Assembly (NCBI RefSeq): GCF_000235365.1
Contig: NC_016455.1
Span: forward strand, 620,001-684,000
Origin: Eremothecium cymbalariae DBVPG#7215
Taxonomy: Eukaryota > Ascomycota > Saccharomycetes > Saccharomycetales > Saccharomycetaceae
Length of the DNA: 64,000 nt
Direction of reading: 5' to 3'
Shown here: positions 50,512-60,178 of the stretch, piece by piece
How the letters are laid out: each line of letters begins with the position of its first letter
Position numbering within the stretch: position 1 is the stretch's first letter
Notes under the pieces: generated by a model
What the model saw: only the letters and a program-made list of their open reading frames with translations
Database searches by the model: none
What the model was told of the DNA's origin: nothing
Position numbers and translations under genes: made by a program

Positions 50512-50871
50512 ATGACTAAAGGGTTGGTGAGAATAAGATTAGCTAGGTTTGGTAGAAAGCATTCTCCAATTTACAACATTGTTGTAGCAAACTCGCATAA
50601 AGCCACTCATAGAAAACCAATAGAAGTGATCGGAACTTATAATCCAATTCCTAAACCGTTAACAAAGAAGGAAATTAGAGAAGGTGTGATGCCTGTGAAG
50701 GATATTGAATTGGATTTTCAGAGAACTAAGTATTGGATTGGTGTCGGGGCACAGCCTAGTGAAACCGTAACAAGATTGTTGAAGAAATGCGGAGTCTTGA
50801 GTCCTGAATGGGGAAAGCAATATGGTTCAAGCAGAGAGGTGGTTGCAGCTAGACAGGAAGTTATTGAATGA
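50512..50871 (+). CDS. MRPS16: Mitochondrial ribosomal protein bS16m
   Basis: 119 aa (S. cerevisiae Mrps16, YPL013C, 121). The start [44 protein letters not shown] is the bacterial S16 signature, and [24 protein letters not shown] closes the domain. It is a small-subunit protein of the mitoribosome. No separate presequence is evident; the basic N-terminus probably acts as the signal. Confidence 0.97.
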   Translation: MTKGLVRIRLARFGRKHSPIYNIVVANSHKATHRKPIEVIGTYNPIPKPLTKKEIREGVMPVKDIELDFQRTKYWIGVGAQPSETVTRLLKKCGVLSPEWGKQYGSSREVVAARQEVIE

Positions 50872-51550
50872 TTCACTGATTTAACTGTATTGTAGAAAGT
50901 TTAGCATATGTGGATCTTCGGTACTTAGATTCTTGATATTCACAGAACAAAGAAAATGGTCATTATTACCACCTGTGCCGTGTTCGTGTAAATAAACATG
51001 AACCCTCACTTCCCACTACTCTTAAAAATAGATCAAGCGAGTCCAAAGTGGAATACTATGGACTGAAGATAGATAGATCATCTTCACAGGCCCTTTGATG
51101 ATATTATACATATATTATAATACTCATGATGGCTATACATACCAGTGTATATTAACATGTAATTTAAATGTCTAAGTAATTATTACGTTGCTAGACTTCT
51201 GACTATAGCGAAGGATTGAATATCAATGTATGAACTTCTGGGAAGGAATGGAAGGAATGGGAAAGGAATAACAGCTATTAAGCATGTGTTCACATTCCTC
51301 AATAGTCTTTTTTTCTTTCGTTCTTTATGTTACCTTTTAAAAGGCCCTACAGCTACACTTCTTAGCATGTGTCCGCTAATTGCCTGCAATTGACCACTGT
51401 TTGTAATGTCCGAAGGAATGGCCCATAGGTGTGATCTTTCAACACCGCTCTAAATACAACTACATGGAGCGGGGGGAGGGTTCGACTTGTTTGAGACAAC
51501 AACATATCTGAGAAACTGGTGGTGACAGCCTAAAGCACAAACCGGTAGTG
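50872..51550. other. Intergenic 3' of MRPS16 and of the CIP1-position gene
   Basis: 679 bp between two gene ends, AT-rich, with a GGAAT-like short repeat at about 51240-51270. No gene or RNA was recognised. Confidence 0.55.
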
Positions 51551-52657
51551 TTAAAATGTGACCGAGATCTCTTGAGTACGGGCAGGGGTGAGCGGAGACA
51601 GTTTAGTATCAATTGTGCTGTCATTGCCGCTCTTGTCGTTGAAAACAGATGTTGCTGAACATTGGGGATCTGAAAGGTGAATTGAAGCGCTTCTGGATCT
51701 GCAGCGAGTTGTAACGGAACTATTACTTTTAAAGGATTCGTGCTCCATTGGTGACATAATGCTAAAAGGTGTTGCAGATTCTAACTGCCCCGTAAAAATA
51801 CATAATGGGTAACCTTGAAATGACTGATAATCAGCATGCAGATTAGGATAATCATATTGCAGCTGATCTAAAAAGAAACCGTTAATATCACTGGCGTTTT
51901 CGTCAAATTGGTATGGAGTGGATGGAAGTGACATTAGTGAACTATTTCTGGATAAATAAGCCTCTTTTCTAACTTCCTGCAAAATCCGTTTCCTGATTGC
52001 AGTCAAAAGCCACTTATCTCGGCCACAACCAATTTCTAAACCATCACGATCTGATATCTCGACGGCCAGTTTAGCGACTTTGTTTAAAATTCCTGAAGGA
52101 GGATTGTTATGATCAAACGGTGTGCCTGTCGAATCCGAACACGCCAAATAATATGTGTTTAAAAGCAGCCTAACGAAGTCAGGAGTGAAGTTAGGCTGTG
52201 GGCTCAAAGGTGTGCAATCTGAAAAATCGGAAACTGAACTGGCCAGAGATGTAACACTGTCATTGCATCTCTTGAAAAAGGGATCTAACCTGTTCACTGG
52301 TGTATGAACAGGTGTCAAATCCATCTGAGAAACGTCTTCCCGATAACCAGCGGAAATTTCCGTCCCATAATCCATGTTGTACATGCTGCTTGCAGCACTA
52401 TCAAAAACAGAACTACTACTGCCACCTAATTCACACCCCTCCTCAAAAGTAAACGGAATTTCAGGTCCATAATCAATAGGAACCAACGATGTGGCCAAAC
52501 TCGTGTTGACTTTCAATCTTGGACGCGACTCTTTACAATGGCTCGTCTTGGGGTACCCACAATGAGGATAAATCTCCTCCAGTAATATCGAATTTCCGTG
52601 TTTGCTACCAGAACTACCCACAAATTCTGGGTTAAATGACAAAGTACTCTCTCTCAT
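51551..52657 (-). CDS. Uncharacterised proline-directed phosphosite-rich protein, positional counterpart of CIP1 (YPL014W)
   Basis: 368 aa, no family recognised from sequence alone. It sits beside MRPS16 in the place and orientation that CIP1 (YPL014W, 381 aa, a Cln-Cdk1 inhibitor) has in S. cerevisiae, with similar length. Most of it is Ser/Thr-rich and probably disordered. A central section (about 157-240: FVRLLLNTYYLACS, ILNKVAKLAVEISDRDGLEIGCGRDKWLLTAIRKRILQEVRKEAY) looks like a folded helical core. There are eleven SP/TP sites (T115, T119, T149, S152, T158, T179, T247, T296, S302, S354, T357), several in pairs. This would suit a CDK target or regulator, but that is inference. A direct alignment with Cip1 is needed before naming it. 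Confidence 0.65.
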   Translation of the reverse strand: MRESTLSFNPEFVGSSGSKHGNSILLEEIYPHCGYPKTSHCKESRPRLKVNTSLATSLVPIDYGPEIPFTFEEGCELGGSSSSVFDSAASSMYNMDYGTEISAGYREDVSQMDLTPVHTPVNRLDPFFKRCNDSVTSLASSVSDFSDCTPLSPQPNFTPDFVRLLLNTYYLACSDSTGTPFDHNNPPSGILNKVAKLAVEISDRDGLEIGCGRDKWLLTAIRKRILQEVRKEAYLSRNSSLMSLPSTPYQFDENASDINGFFLDQLQYDYPNLHADYQSFQGYPLCIFTGQLESATPFSIMSPMEHESFKSNSSVTTRCRSRSASIHLSDPQCSATSVFNDKSGNDSTIDTKLSPLTPARTQEISVTF

Positions 52658-53868
52658 CTTTTAAATTAAACTACTAAATTCCAAAAACCACAAATCTCTT
52701 GATAATATACTAAACACCCAATGTAAACTACCACCAATTGCTTTTAATTAATTTACTTCTGCACTTTTCTTTCAAGTCCGGCTTGGTTTCTGTTAGCAAT
52801 TGATGTTACAATTAACACACCTATTATAAATTTCAGAAAAAATCGTGATTGCGATGATGTCTAACTCTAGATGGCTTCTCGAGATGGCTTTCAAGATTGC
52901 CAATCAAACACCACCTCCATTATATACAATAAAATCCTACATTATGTGTTTAAGTATCCATCAACCCCTTAGTCATCAACGTATGGAGAAGGAAATCTAT
53001 ATTCCCTCGGTCTACGGCAAGAACAACGGACGACAGTAGGATTTCACTACTTACAATCGTTGTCAAGTTCCTAAAAACTTTGAGAATGGCCGTGGCCAAG
53101 CCCGAAGAAAGTTGTGCGTTTATCTAAATTAAGGGTTAAAATTATTTAATTATTCACATCTTGACTATGCCCCATTTATACTATAGTCTTGTGGTCCTTC
53201 CATCTTACCTCCGTGAGTCGTACTTGTGTGTCCTTGCGCCAATTTACCTATACAGTACATTATTTCACTGGATGAAACTTTTAACGCACTATGGACGCAG
53301 TAAGCTCGAGATGACTTAAACCAATTACACAAGTGCTTAGGCAATATGCCCACTAGAAAACCGAATGCAAACGAACGTGCATATGGACAATGGGTTGGAG
53401 GAAGGGTTTTACGTTCAATCAATCCAGAATGTCCTGCTCTATCGCCCAATAAAATTTATGTAATACAATTTTGTAAAATAATTATATATCCATATTAGGC
53501 AAACCAAGGGTTGAAATGTTGAAAACAATTTCGTGTCCCTTACGATTACGTTTACTCAGATAGCCTATGTGGGAGGTTATCATTCGTAGATTGGTGCTGC
53601 TTGTGCTTGTTCTAAGGTTTTAGGATGTAGGAGAAATATGCACTGTGGGTTTCGTGAGTGTGCGGTGTGTTTGTTGGAAGATCTTTAATTCTAGCTTTAA
53701 ACACAAATCCATATTATGCACAAACATGCATGTCATTCATAGGCAGGCAGAAGGCCAAAGGAGTTTTCTTTTTCTGTTTTAGTTAATTACTTGTTGAATA
53801 TGTAAGTTAGAGCATGGATGAATGAACAACTGAATTTAAAGTACTTGAATTCATATGTTTATTCTATT
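52658..53868. other. Intergenic region at a rearrangement border
   Basis: 1.2 kb between the CIP1-position gene and the membrane-protein gene. It holds a 94-codon minus-strand open frame (53165-53449) that has no ATG near its start. The rest is AT-rich. No LTR, tRNA or other mobile trace was recognised. Confidence 0.5.
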
Positions 53869-53879
53869 CTATTCTATTT
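53860..53879. repeat. TATTC pentanucleotide repeat at the end of the membrane-protein gene
   Basis: Three exact TATTC units plus a fourth with one change. The minus-strand stop codon TAG of the 53869-54813 gene falls inside it, so a change in repeat number could extend or shorten the C-terminus. Confidence 0.8.
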
Positions 53880-54813
53880 TCTTACGCTGGTTGGTTTTCT
53901 CTTCTTGGACCCAAAGAACTTGCTCGGATACCCACCTGAACAGCTGCCTACTACCTAACGCAACATTTTCTGGCAGAGGGTCAGATACCTCATGTATCAA
54001 CTCTGCGACTGAAGAATACGCGATAAGCATTATCAGACTACTCAATGCCGGATATTTGATGATAAGGCTGTATATAATTGCACCGAAACCGTACAGAATA
54101 GAAAGTCTGGATTCGAACCATACGTCTCGTTCATCTTTAGAAAATGGGATACCGTTAAGATATGGTGTCAACAGCATCTTGATACATAGTTCAAGGGCCC
54201 ATAAATGACTTACAAGGTTGATATGCCAAGCCAAAGATGTCCTAAAACTGTAGAGGGACATCACTACTGTCGCAAGAAGTGCTATCTCTGGATCCGTCCG
54301 ATGCTGCAATTGACAAAATGACCAAAGGAATACCAAGGCCCTTGTCCACTTTGAAGGTACCCAGACCACTAGCAGAACTAAAGCTCCCTTTCTTAATAAG
54401 ATATACGACAAGGATAAAGGCGCTAGCAATCGGCTCCCAGCTTGCCTTGTTAGTATGGGTGATACTGAAGACAACTTATGCATGACTGCACGCTGCCGCC
54501 GCCGCGAATCTAGCTTCAGAAATGACTCCCAGAACATCTGGTCCAGGCCTGTGCCCATGACACATTCCATCAAACACACTATCACAAGCCCCACCCCACA
54601 TATCTCTCCCAAAACCTCTAAATAAATCTTAAACACCCGTATCACCATGTGAAGAATCATACATGCAACACTTACCTGCACCAACATCATTCTCTGTCCT
54701 GCGCTCAACTCCAGCAGACTGTTAACACTCCCCCGCACTGCAATCACCATCCCATGAACCACATATACATAATCTAAATTTCCTCGATTTGAAAGAAATA
54801 TTGGCGAGCTCAT
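53869..54813 (-). CDS. Unrecognised multi-pass membrane protein
   Basis: 314 aa, no family recognised with confidence. Hydrophobic segments lie at about 42-62, 66-88, 130-152, 183-203 and 243-275. Charged connecting loops include KLDSRRRQRAVMHKLSS and PFSKDERDVWFESRL. The C-terminal hydrophobic stretch ends in a motif AYSSVAELIHEVSDPLPEN, followed by a basic tail. It lies between the CIP1-position gene and CHL1, where S. cerevisiae has no gene (CHL1 adjoins TAE2 there), at the border of the inverted block. The ATG at 54813 is first in frame and the frame is intact. The coherent TM pattern over 945 bp makes a chance open frame unlikely. Codon use looks less biased than in its neighbours. Confidence 0.65.
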   Translation of the reverse strand: MSSPIFLSNRGNLDYVYVVHGMVIAVRGSVNSLLELSAGQRMMLVQVSVACMILHMVIRVFKIYLEVLGEICGVGLVIVCLMECVMGTGLDQMFWESFLKLDSRRRQRAVMHKLSSVSPILTRQAGSRLLAPLSLSYILLRKGALVLLVVWVPSKWTRALVFLWSFCQLQHRTDPEIALLATVVMSLYSFRTSLAWHINLVSHLWALELCIKMLLTPYLNGIPFSKDERDVWFESRLSILYGFGAIIYSLIIKYPALSSLIMLIAYSSVAELIHEVSDPLPENVALGSRQLFRWVSEQVLWVQEEKTNQRKKIE

Positions 54814-55734
54814 CTATTTAAAATCCACTCCAATTACACCAACTCCTCCTCCTTGTCGGTCTTCTGTGCTTCTTTAACCTTTGTATATTCTAATTTCCTG
54901 TGGCAATCCTTTGCTTCTACACGCACTCTTCTGGCTTAACAAATTGCTAGGTAGAAAATACTCTCATAATAGCCATAACAACGTGAAACCTGCTGCAACG
55001 TTATACCACACCAGCATAAAGGCAACTCATCCGATCCTGGGATTATCTTCCTTCTTTTTGTTGAGCGTATTTCCATTTTGATATAATTAATTAAATTTCT
55101 TATACTATCACCACCATTTAAGCGGCTTAACCAAACCATATGGGATGGGCTCCGAGAATTTTCTCGAAAAAGGAATATAAGTAAGTCACGTCATCTCAAA
55201 AGGATGTGGTGTGGGTTTAATGGGGCCAAAGGCCTAGTTATGCCCAGTCGCGACTGTTGTTTCCCATGAGAGGAACATAGGGCTAGCCAGATGGGCAATA
55301 CTTGGTTAGTTTCTAGATTTAGTGCTGGTTGCAAGCTTCGGGAAAGTACAACGCTGCAGTTGAAGAGGTGCGTTTGAGACCTCTTGTGGTTGTATATGGC
55401 TAGATTTGTGAGGGGAGAGCTGGAATGAAGATATCAGAGTAGAGGCACAGGGCACAGTGTGTGAACTGCGCCTTTCTGGAAGAGGTCAAAACTTGTTTCC
55501 TGTGAGAAGTACGGCACAGGACACGAGAGAACAGAGAGAGAGAGAGACTAGAGGAGTCTTTAAAGCAGCAGCAGCATGTTTTGGTCCACATGACGATGAC
55601 GAAAAGCTGTTAAGAACGCGTCATGTTATACGTTTGGTAATTGAACAAAGATGGGTAATAGTTGGTAGGTTTCATCACGTCTCGATATGAAAGGATGCGT
55701 CTGTTGAAGAGGTTTTATTTTGTAATATACACAT
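54814..55734. other. Divergent promoter between the membrane-protein gene and CHL1
   Basis: 921 bp. An ACGCGT MCB box lies at 55616-55621. A purine-rich GAGA tract lies at about 55525-55550. No gene was seen. Confidence 0.6.
55616..55621 (+). promoter_or_regulatory. MCB element (ACGCGT) upstream of CHL1
   Basis: AACGCGTC lies 114 bp before the CHL1 ATG and fits the MBF consensus. MBF control would be consistent with a cohesion-establishment helicase needed in S phase. Confidence 0.6.
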
Positions 55735-58223
55735 ATGGAGCTTTCCCGTGAGGTAGGCATGCAGTACCATGACTTCCATCATCCGTATACTCCGTACAGG
55801 ATTCAGCTTCAATTGATGCAGCAGATATATGATTTGCTGGAGAGCGACAAGAAGCTAGGGATATTTGAGAGTCCTACAGGGACGGGGAAGACACTGTCAT
55901 TGATATGTTCTACGGTCACTTGGTTAAGAGAACATAAGGCAGAATATTCTCGTTTGGAGGAAGGCGGCGGAGATAAGATAGGATATGGGGGTGGGTCGGA
56001 GGAGGAGGAGGAGGATGAGGAGCCTAGTTGGGTGAGAGCGTCATATGCGAAGTCGGTTCTTGGAGAGAAGGCAAGACAGTTTAAGGATTATGAAGAGTAC
56101 CTTGGCAAGTTGGATACGCAGCCGATTTTTATGGATAAAAGTTTGGAAAATGTAAAGAACGCGAAGAAGCGCAGGATTGGCCAGCCTCGATTGGAGGTGG
56201 CTCTCGATGAAGGTCAGGATGTTGAGTTTGTGCTCGACGCCTATCATTCAGATTCAGAGGATGCAGTTTCACGTTCTGGGTTAAGTATTGATGATAAAAG
56301 GTCAAAACTAGATTCTGAAATAAAGGCGTTGCTGCATAAGATAGAAGGCAAGGATGATGATGATCCAGTGAAGTCTATTGAGATAAACAACCCACTGAAG
56401 ATATATTTTACATCGCGGACTCATTCTCAGTTGATTCAGTTTGCGTCACAGATGAGATTGCCAAAGTTTCCACCATCTTTTAGCGAGCTGGAGGAGGAGC
56501 GGATTAAGTTTCTTCCCTTTGGATCTCGCAAGCAGCTCTGTATACATGAGAAGGTTTCTAAACTTAAATCAAACGTTATCAATGATGGATGCATGCATGC
56601 AGTGAATAAAAAAGAATGTGCACATTATCTTAATGCTAGGGATCCCCGGACGGCAAAACAATTTAGAGATTATACGTTTAGTGCCATTCATGATATCGAG
56701 GATTTACTTAATATAGGGAAGACTTTAAATGCATGCCCATACTATTCATCTAGAGAGTTTGTGTCTAGTTCAGAAGTTATCAGTCTTCCGTACCAGCATT
56801 TACTTCTGGAAGAAGCAAGGAATACATTGGGAATTGAGTTGAAGGATGCCATTATAATTATCGATGAGGCTCATAATCTTATAGATACTATAAATTCCCT
56901 ATACAGTGCATCTGTATCTCTTGTAGAATTAAAACAATGTCGTCTAGCCCTGAAGGCGTATTTAGCAAAGTTCAAAACCCGTCTGAATAGTGGTAATAGG
57001 GTGAATATTTTGAAGTTGAATAAAATGATTGATGTTTTAATTCAATATATCGAAAGCAACTATAAGAACGGGAAACAAATTGATGATCCAAATGAAATTT
57101 TTATGAATACCAACGCAGATATTATCAACATTCACAAATTGAATAAATATATGAAGGTATCCAAGATCGCATTTAAGGTTGACAGTTATATACAGGCAGC
57201 GACTCAAGAATCTGAAGATGGCAAAAATCCAAGACAGCCAATATTATTCAAGGTGGCAGCTTTTTTGAAAACTTTGACCAATCCATCTAAAGAGGGTCAG
57301 TTTTTTTTGAAAAGGGTCATATCTTAAAGTACATGTTATTGGAGCCTGGTGAAGTTTTCAAAAGTATAATCGCACCTGCAAAGTGTGTTATATTAGCTGG
57401 AGGTACCATGGAACCTCTATCTGAATTCTTCAATACTTTAGTTCCGCATATTTCCACTTCGGATATAGTCAAATTTTCGTGCGAGCATATAATTCCTGAT
57501 GACAATCTGAATACTTTCATCGTAGGGGGGAATTTTGAGTTTGTATTTGATAACAGGGAAGATAAATCCCTCATCCTTGAACTGTTCAATTTTGTTTATG
57601 AATTATCTCTTAGGGTAAGGTCTGGGATGGTTCTATTCTTTTCCAGTTATAAATATTTGGCATTTGTTCTCAGTATTTGGAAAGAAATGGGTTTATTCCA
57701 AAAACTAGCAAGTGTAAAAAGAATATTTTACGAAACTGTTAATAGTAATGATGTATTAGCTGAATATTCAGATACAATTCAGATACAGCAGAAAGGAGCA
57801 ATCCTGTTTGCTGTTGTAGGTGGTAGATTGTCTGAAGGCATTAACTTTGAAAATGATTTAGCAAGGGCAGTTATAATGGTGGGGCTTCCTTATCCAAACC
57901 TTTTCAGCGGTGAACTGATCGTCAAGCAGCGTCACATAAAACACAAAATAATGCTTAAAGGCGGCTCGCAGGAAGATTCCTTTGTAGCAACTCGAGAATT
58001 GTATGAAAATATATGCATGAAAGCTGTAAATCAATGTATTGGACGTGGGATTCGACATGCGAATGACTATGCAAATATCTACCTAATCGATAAAAGGTAT
58101 TCCACAGAACGTATTAAAAATAAACTCTCGAACTGGATTCGAAAGAGAATCCAACCAGATACCTCTATACCGTCAATTTTGACCAAAACAGCCGTTTTTT
58201 TTGATAAGAAGAGCAAATTATAG
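55735..58223 (+). CDS. CHL1: Chl1 (DDX11/FANCJ-type) Fe-S DNA helicase, with a -1 frame change in the middle
   Basis: The first frame (530 aa) and the second (from the T8 run to 58223) together cover S. cerevisiae Chl1 (YPL008W, 861 aa). One extra base gives 829 aa. Walker A is SPTGTGKT (46-53), the DEAH box is DEAH at 377-380, and the four Fe-S cysteines appear as KQLCI, GCMHA, ECAHY and NACPYY. The second part has the XPD-family motifs LAGGTMEPLSEF, GGRLSEGINF, VGLPYPN and QCIGRGIRHANDYA. The shift lies at 57301-57308, in the conserved EGQFFFEK ... KYMLLEP segment. Chl1 acts with Ctf4 and Eco1 in sister-chromatid cohesion. As read, the first frame would stop at 57325-57327 and lose helicase domain 2, so expression of active enzyme needs a frame change or a corrected sequence. 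Confidence 0.95.
57301..57308 (+). other. T8 run where the CHL1 reading frame shifts by -1
   Basis: The incoming codons are CAG TTT TTT TTG AAA. Re-reading one T gives TTT GAA AAG, which is the family sequence. The -1 frame has TAA at 57288-57290 and the 0 frame TAA at 57325-57327, confining the change to about 35 bases around this run. Confidence 0.9.
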
Positions 58224-58314
58224 CTGCATTTTATTGTTCTATATAGAGTTGAACATTTATTGGTTATTAATCCATTTACTTACCTTTTAGATATACAATT
58301 ATGCGCTAAAAGCA

Positions 58315-60042
58315 CTATATTGTTACCATTTTGGTGCCTGTGTAAATACTTTCATCATTAAACACCTCCAGTAGTGTTTTTGTAAACCAACCATAATCAT
58401 TAAACGGGTCTCTGTGAATATCTATAATACGTTGGCCACTTACAGGACAGAATTTTACCTTTGTAGTCAATAAAGGAAGGTATGTAATAGCACATCTTCT
58501 CCAGACATTTCCATCCTCAGATTGAACAGTTTCTGGGTGGTTATTTTTGTGGAAATCGAAATTCTCCGAGATGAATTCTCCTTTCATCTCGACCTTAGAA
58601 TCTGAAATACCAATATCTTGCTTTAGAATTTTTGCCAAGGATACAACGCAAGCTTTATCTAGCGGATTTACTATACGATCCAAATTTTTGACAGCGTAGG
58701 AAAATAAAATTGATTTATACCATTCATCAGACGGCGTTTCCGTAATTAGATTCTTAAATCTTAAACAATTTACCTCTTTGGAAGAGCGGAGCTGCTGTAA
58801 AAAGGATATAAAATCTAAACTGTTGTCAAAGAGAATATCTCCTGTTTCTTCTATGTTTTCTGGAACTTCAGAATTGTAGATATGATAGTTTTGATACCAT
58901 GCCAAACCTGATGAAGCAGAAGTTATTCTCCATACATCTGCTAATGGTATGAACATAATTCGGTATTGCAGTTCAGAAAGAATCCGGTACTTAAAACTCA
59001 CCCTTTCAATATCATAGAGGATAGCTAACGAATAGCCATCTGGAGAGGTAGATATACCATAAATGCTGAATGCTGTCTCATATTTTTTAAACTCATTAAA
59101 CACTGTGTTCCACCTTTTGAGTTTAGCTTCAACAAATGGTGAGATAATATCATCGTTTTCTAGCTTTAGTGCACCTTGAAGCTGAACTTTACAACTAGTT
59201 TTGTTGGATAACAGGACTATGGTTTTTTGGTTAGGTATTGGAACAATATAAAAATCACCATAAGGACCTAAAGCAAGGTTATCACATCTGCCTGAAGAAA
59301 TGTCAATTCTGTGAAAACTTCCCACACGGGTTACTAAGACATTATTTTCCATAATGCGTACATCTGATATATGATGCACAGATTCATTCAAAATCATTTG
59401 GGGCTTATAATTGGTAGTTGATATTGTAAAGATAGAACTTGTAGTAGTATAAGCCACAATAGTATATCTATCCCAACAAATACCAATAACCCATTCATCT
59501 TGATTATCCGTTAACTGGATAGTGCGCTCGTGTACCACCTTCGGTGATGATGTATCAATTCCATCAATAGTAAATATAATCAACTCAGAATTCTCATTTC
59601 CAATAGCAAGACGCTTACCGTCAGGACCCCAGCACATAGATCGGTATGATCGCTCATTGAAGCCCCTCATCTCCTCATCTATTTGGCTAATACATGTCTG
59701 ACCTTCAAATAGAATTACATTAGCATTATTGGTTAGCACCAATATATAACCGTTCGTGGGAGAAGGAATACAGCTTACAACACCTGGCTCAGGCTGTGAA
59801 TTGATTAACACATTCCGATCTGTCGATAGAAATTCAAATTTATTTTCAACCTTCATAGGATATTCCTTAACATGAAATAAGCTTTTAGCTTGCATGTTTA
59901 CCTGTCTCTTAAATAACGACTGACATATAGTAACCTCAGGAATCGTAGTAATATACAAAGTACCATCTCTAGCCCATGCTAGGCTATCCTCCCAGCACCT
60001 AAGTTCCTTCCTTGGGATCACAAGATCCCTCAAGTTTTTCAT
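58315..60042 (-). CDS. TFC8: Tfc8, tau-60 subunit of RNA polymerase III factor TFIIIC
   Basis: 575 aa if it starts at the ATG at 60042, where MKNLRDLVIPRKELRCWEDSLAWARDGTLY aligns with the S. cerevisiae Tfc8 (YPL007C, 588 aa) start MKLLKDLLVDRKEF. The frame is open 26 codons further to ATGs at 60120-60114 (601 aa), leaving only 58 bp to NCR1, so the shorter form is preferred. The N-terminal half is a degenerate WD40 propeller (SMCWGPDGKRLAIGNENSELIIF). The C-terminal part is the globular domain ending CPVSGQRIIDIHRDPFNDYGWF. Tau-60 links the A-box and B-box arms of TFIIIC and contacts TBP. It converges with CHL1 (91 bp). Confidence 0.94.
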   Translation of the reverse strand: MKNLRDLVIPRKELRCWEDSLAWARDGTLYITTIPEVTICQSLFKRQVNMQAKSLFHVKEYPMKVENKFEFLSTDRNVLINSQPEPGVVSCIPSPTNGYILVLTNNANVILFEGQTCISQIDEEMRGFNERSYRSMCWGPDGKRLAIGNENSELIIFTIDGIDTSSPKVVHERTIQLTDNQDEWVIGICWDRYTIVAYTTTSSIFTISTTNYKPQMILNESVHHISDVRIMENNVLVTRVGSFHRIDISSGRCDNLALGPYGDFYIVPIPNQKTIVLLSNKTSCKVQLQGALKLENDDIISPFVEAKLKRWNTVFNEFKKYETAFSIYGISTSPDGYSLAILYDIERVSFKYRILSELQYRIMFIPLADVWRITSASSGLAWYQNYHIYNSEVPENIEETGDILFDNSLDFISFLQQLRSSKEVNCLRFKNLITETPSDEWYKSILFSYAVKNLDRIVNPLDKACVVSLAKILKQDIGISDSKVEMKGEFISENFDFHKNNHPETVQSEDGNVWRRCAITYLPLLTTKVKFCPVSGQRIIDIHRDPFNDYGWFTKTLLEVFNDESIYTGTKMVTI

Positions 60043-60178
60043 CCTGTTTTGAAGATGCTGGAACTGATGTTTATCCAGGGTTCTGAAGTTTGTTATGAAT
60101 TTCGCGCGACGCATCATCATCTAATTTCATCTACTTACCCTTTATTATTAACGATATACTACGAGGAAATCCACACAG

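Noticed and set aside
54106..54130. Perfect Pol III B-box-like GGTTCGAATCC on the minus strand
   Set aside because: It encodes WFES within the membrane-protein gene and there are no pairing acceptor or anticodon arms around it, so it is not a tRNA.
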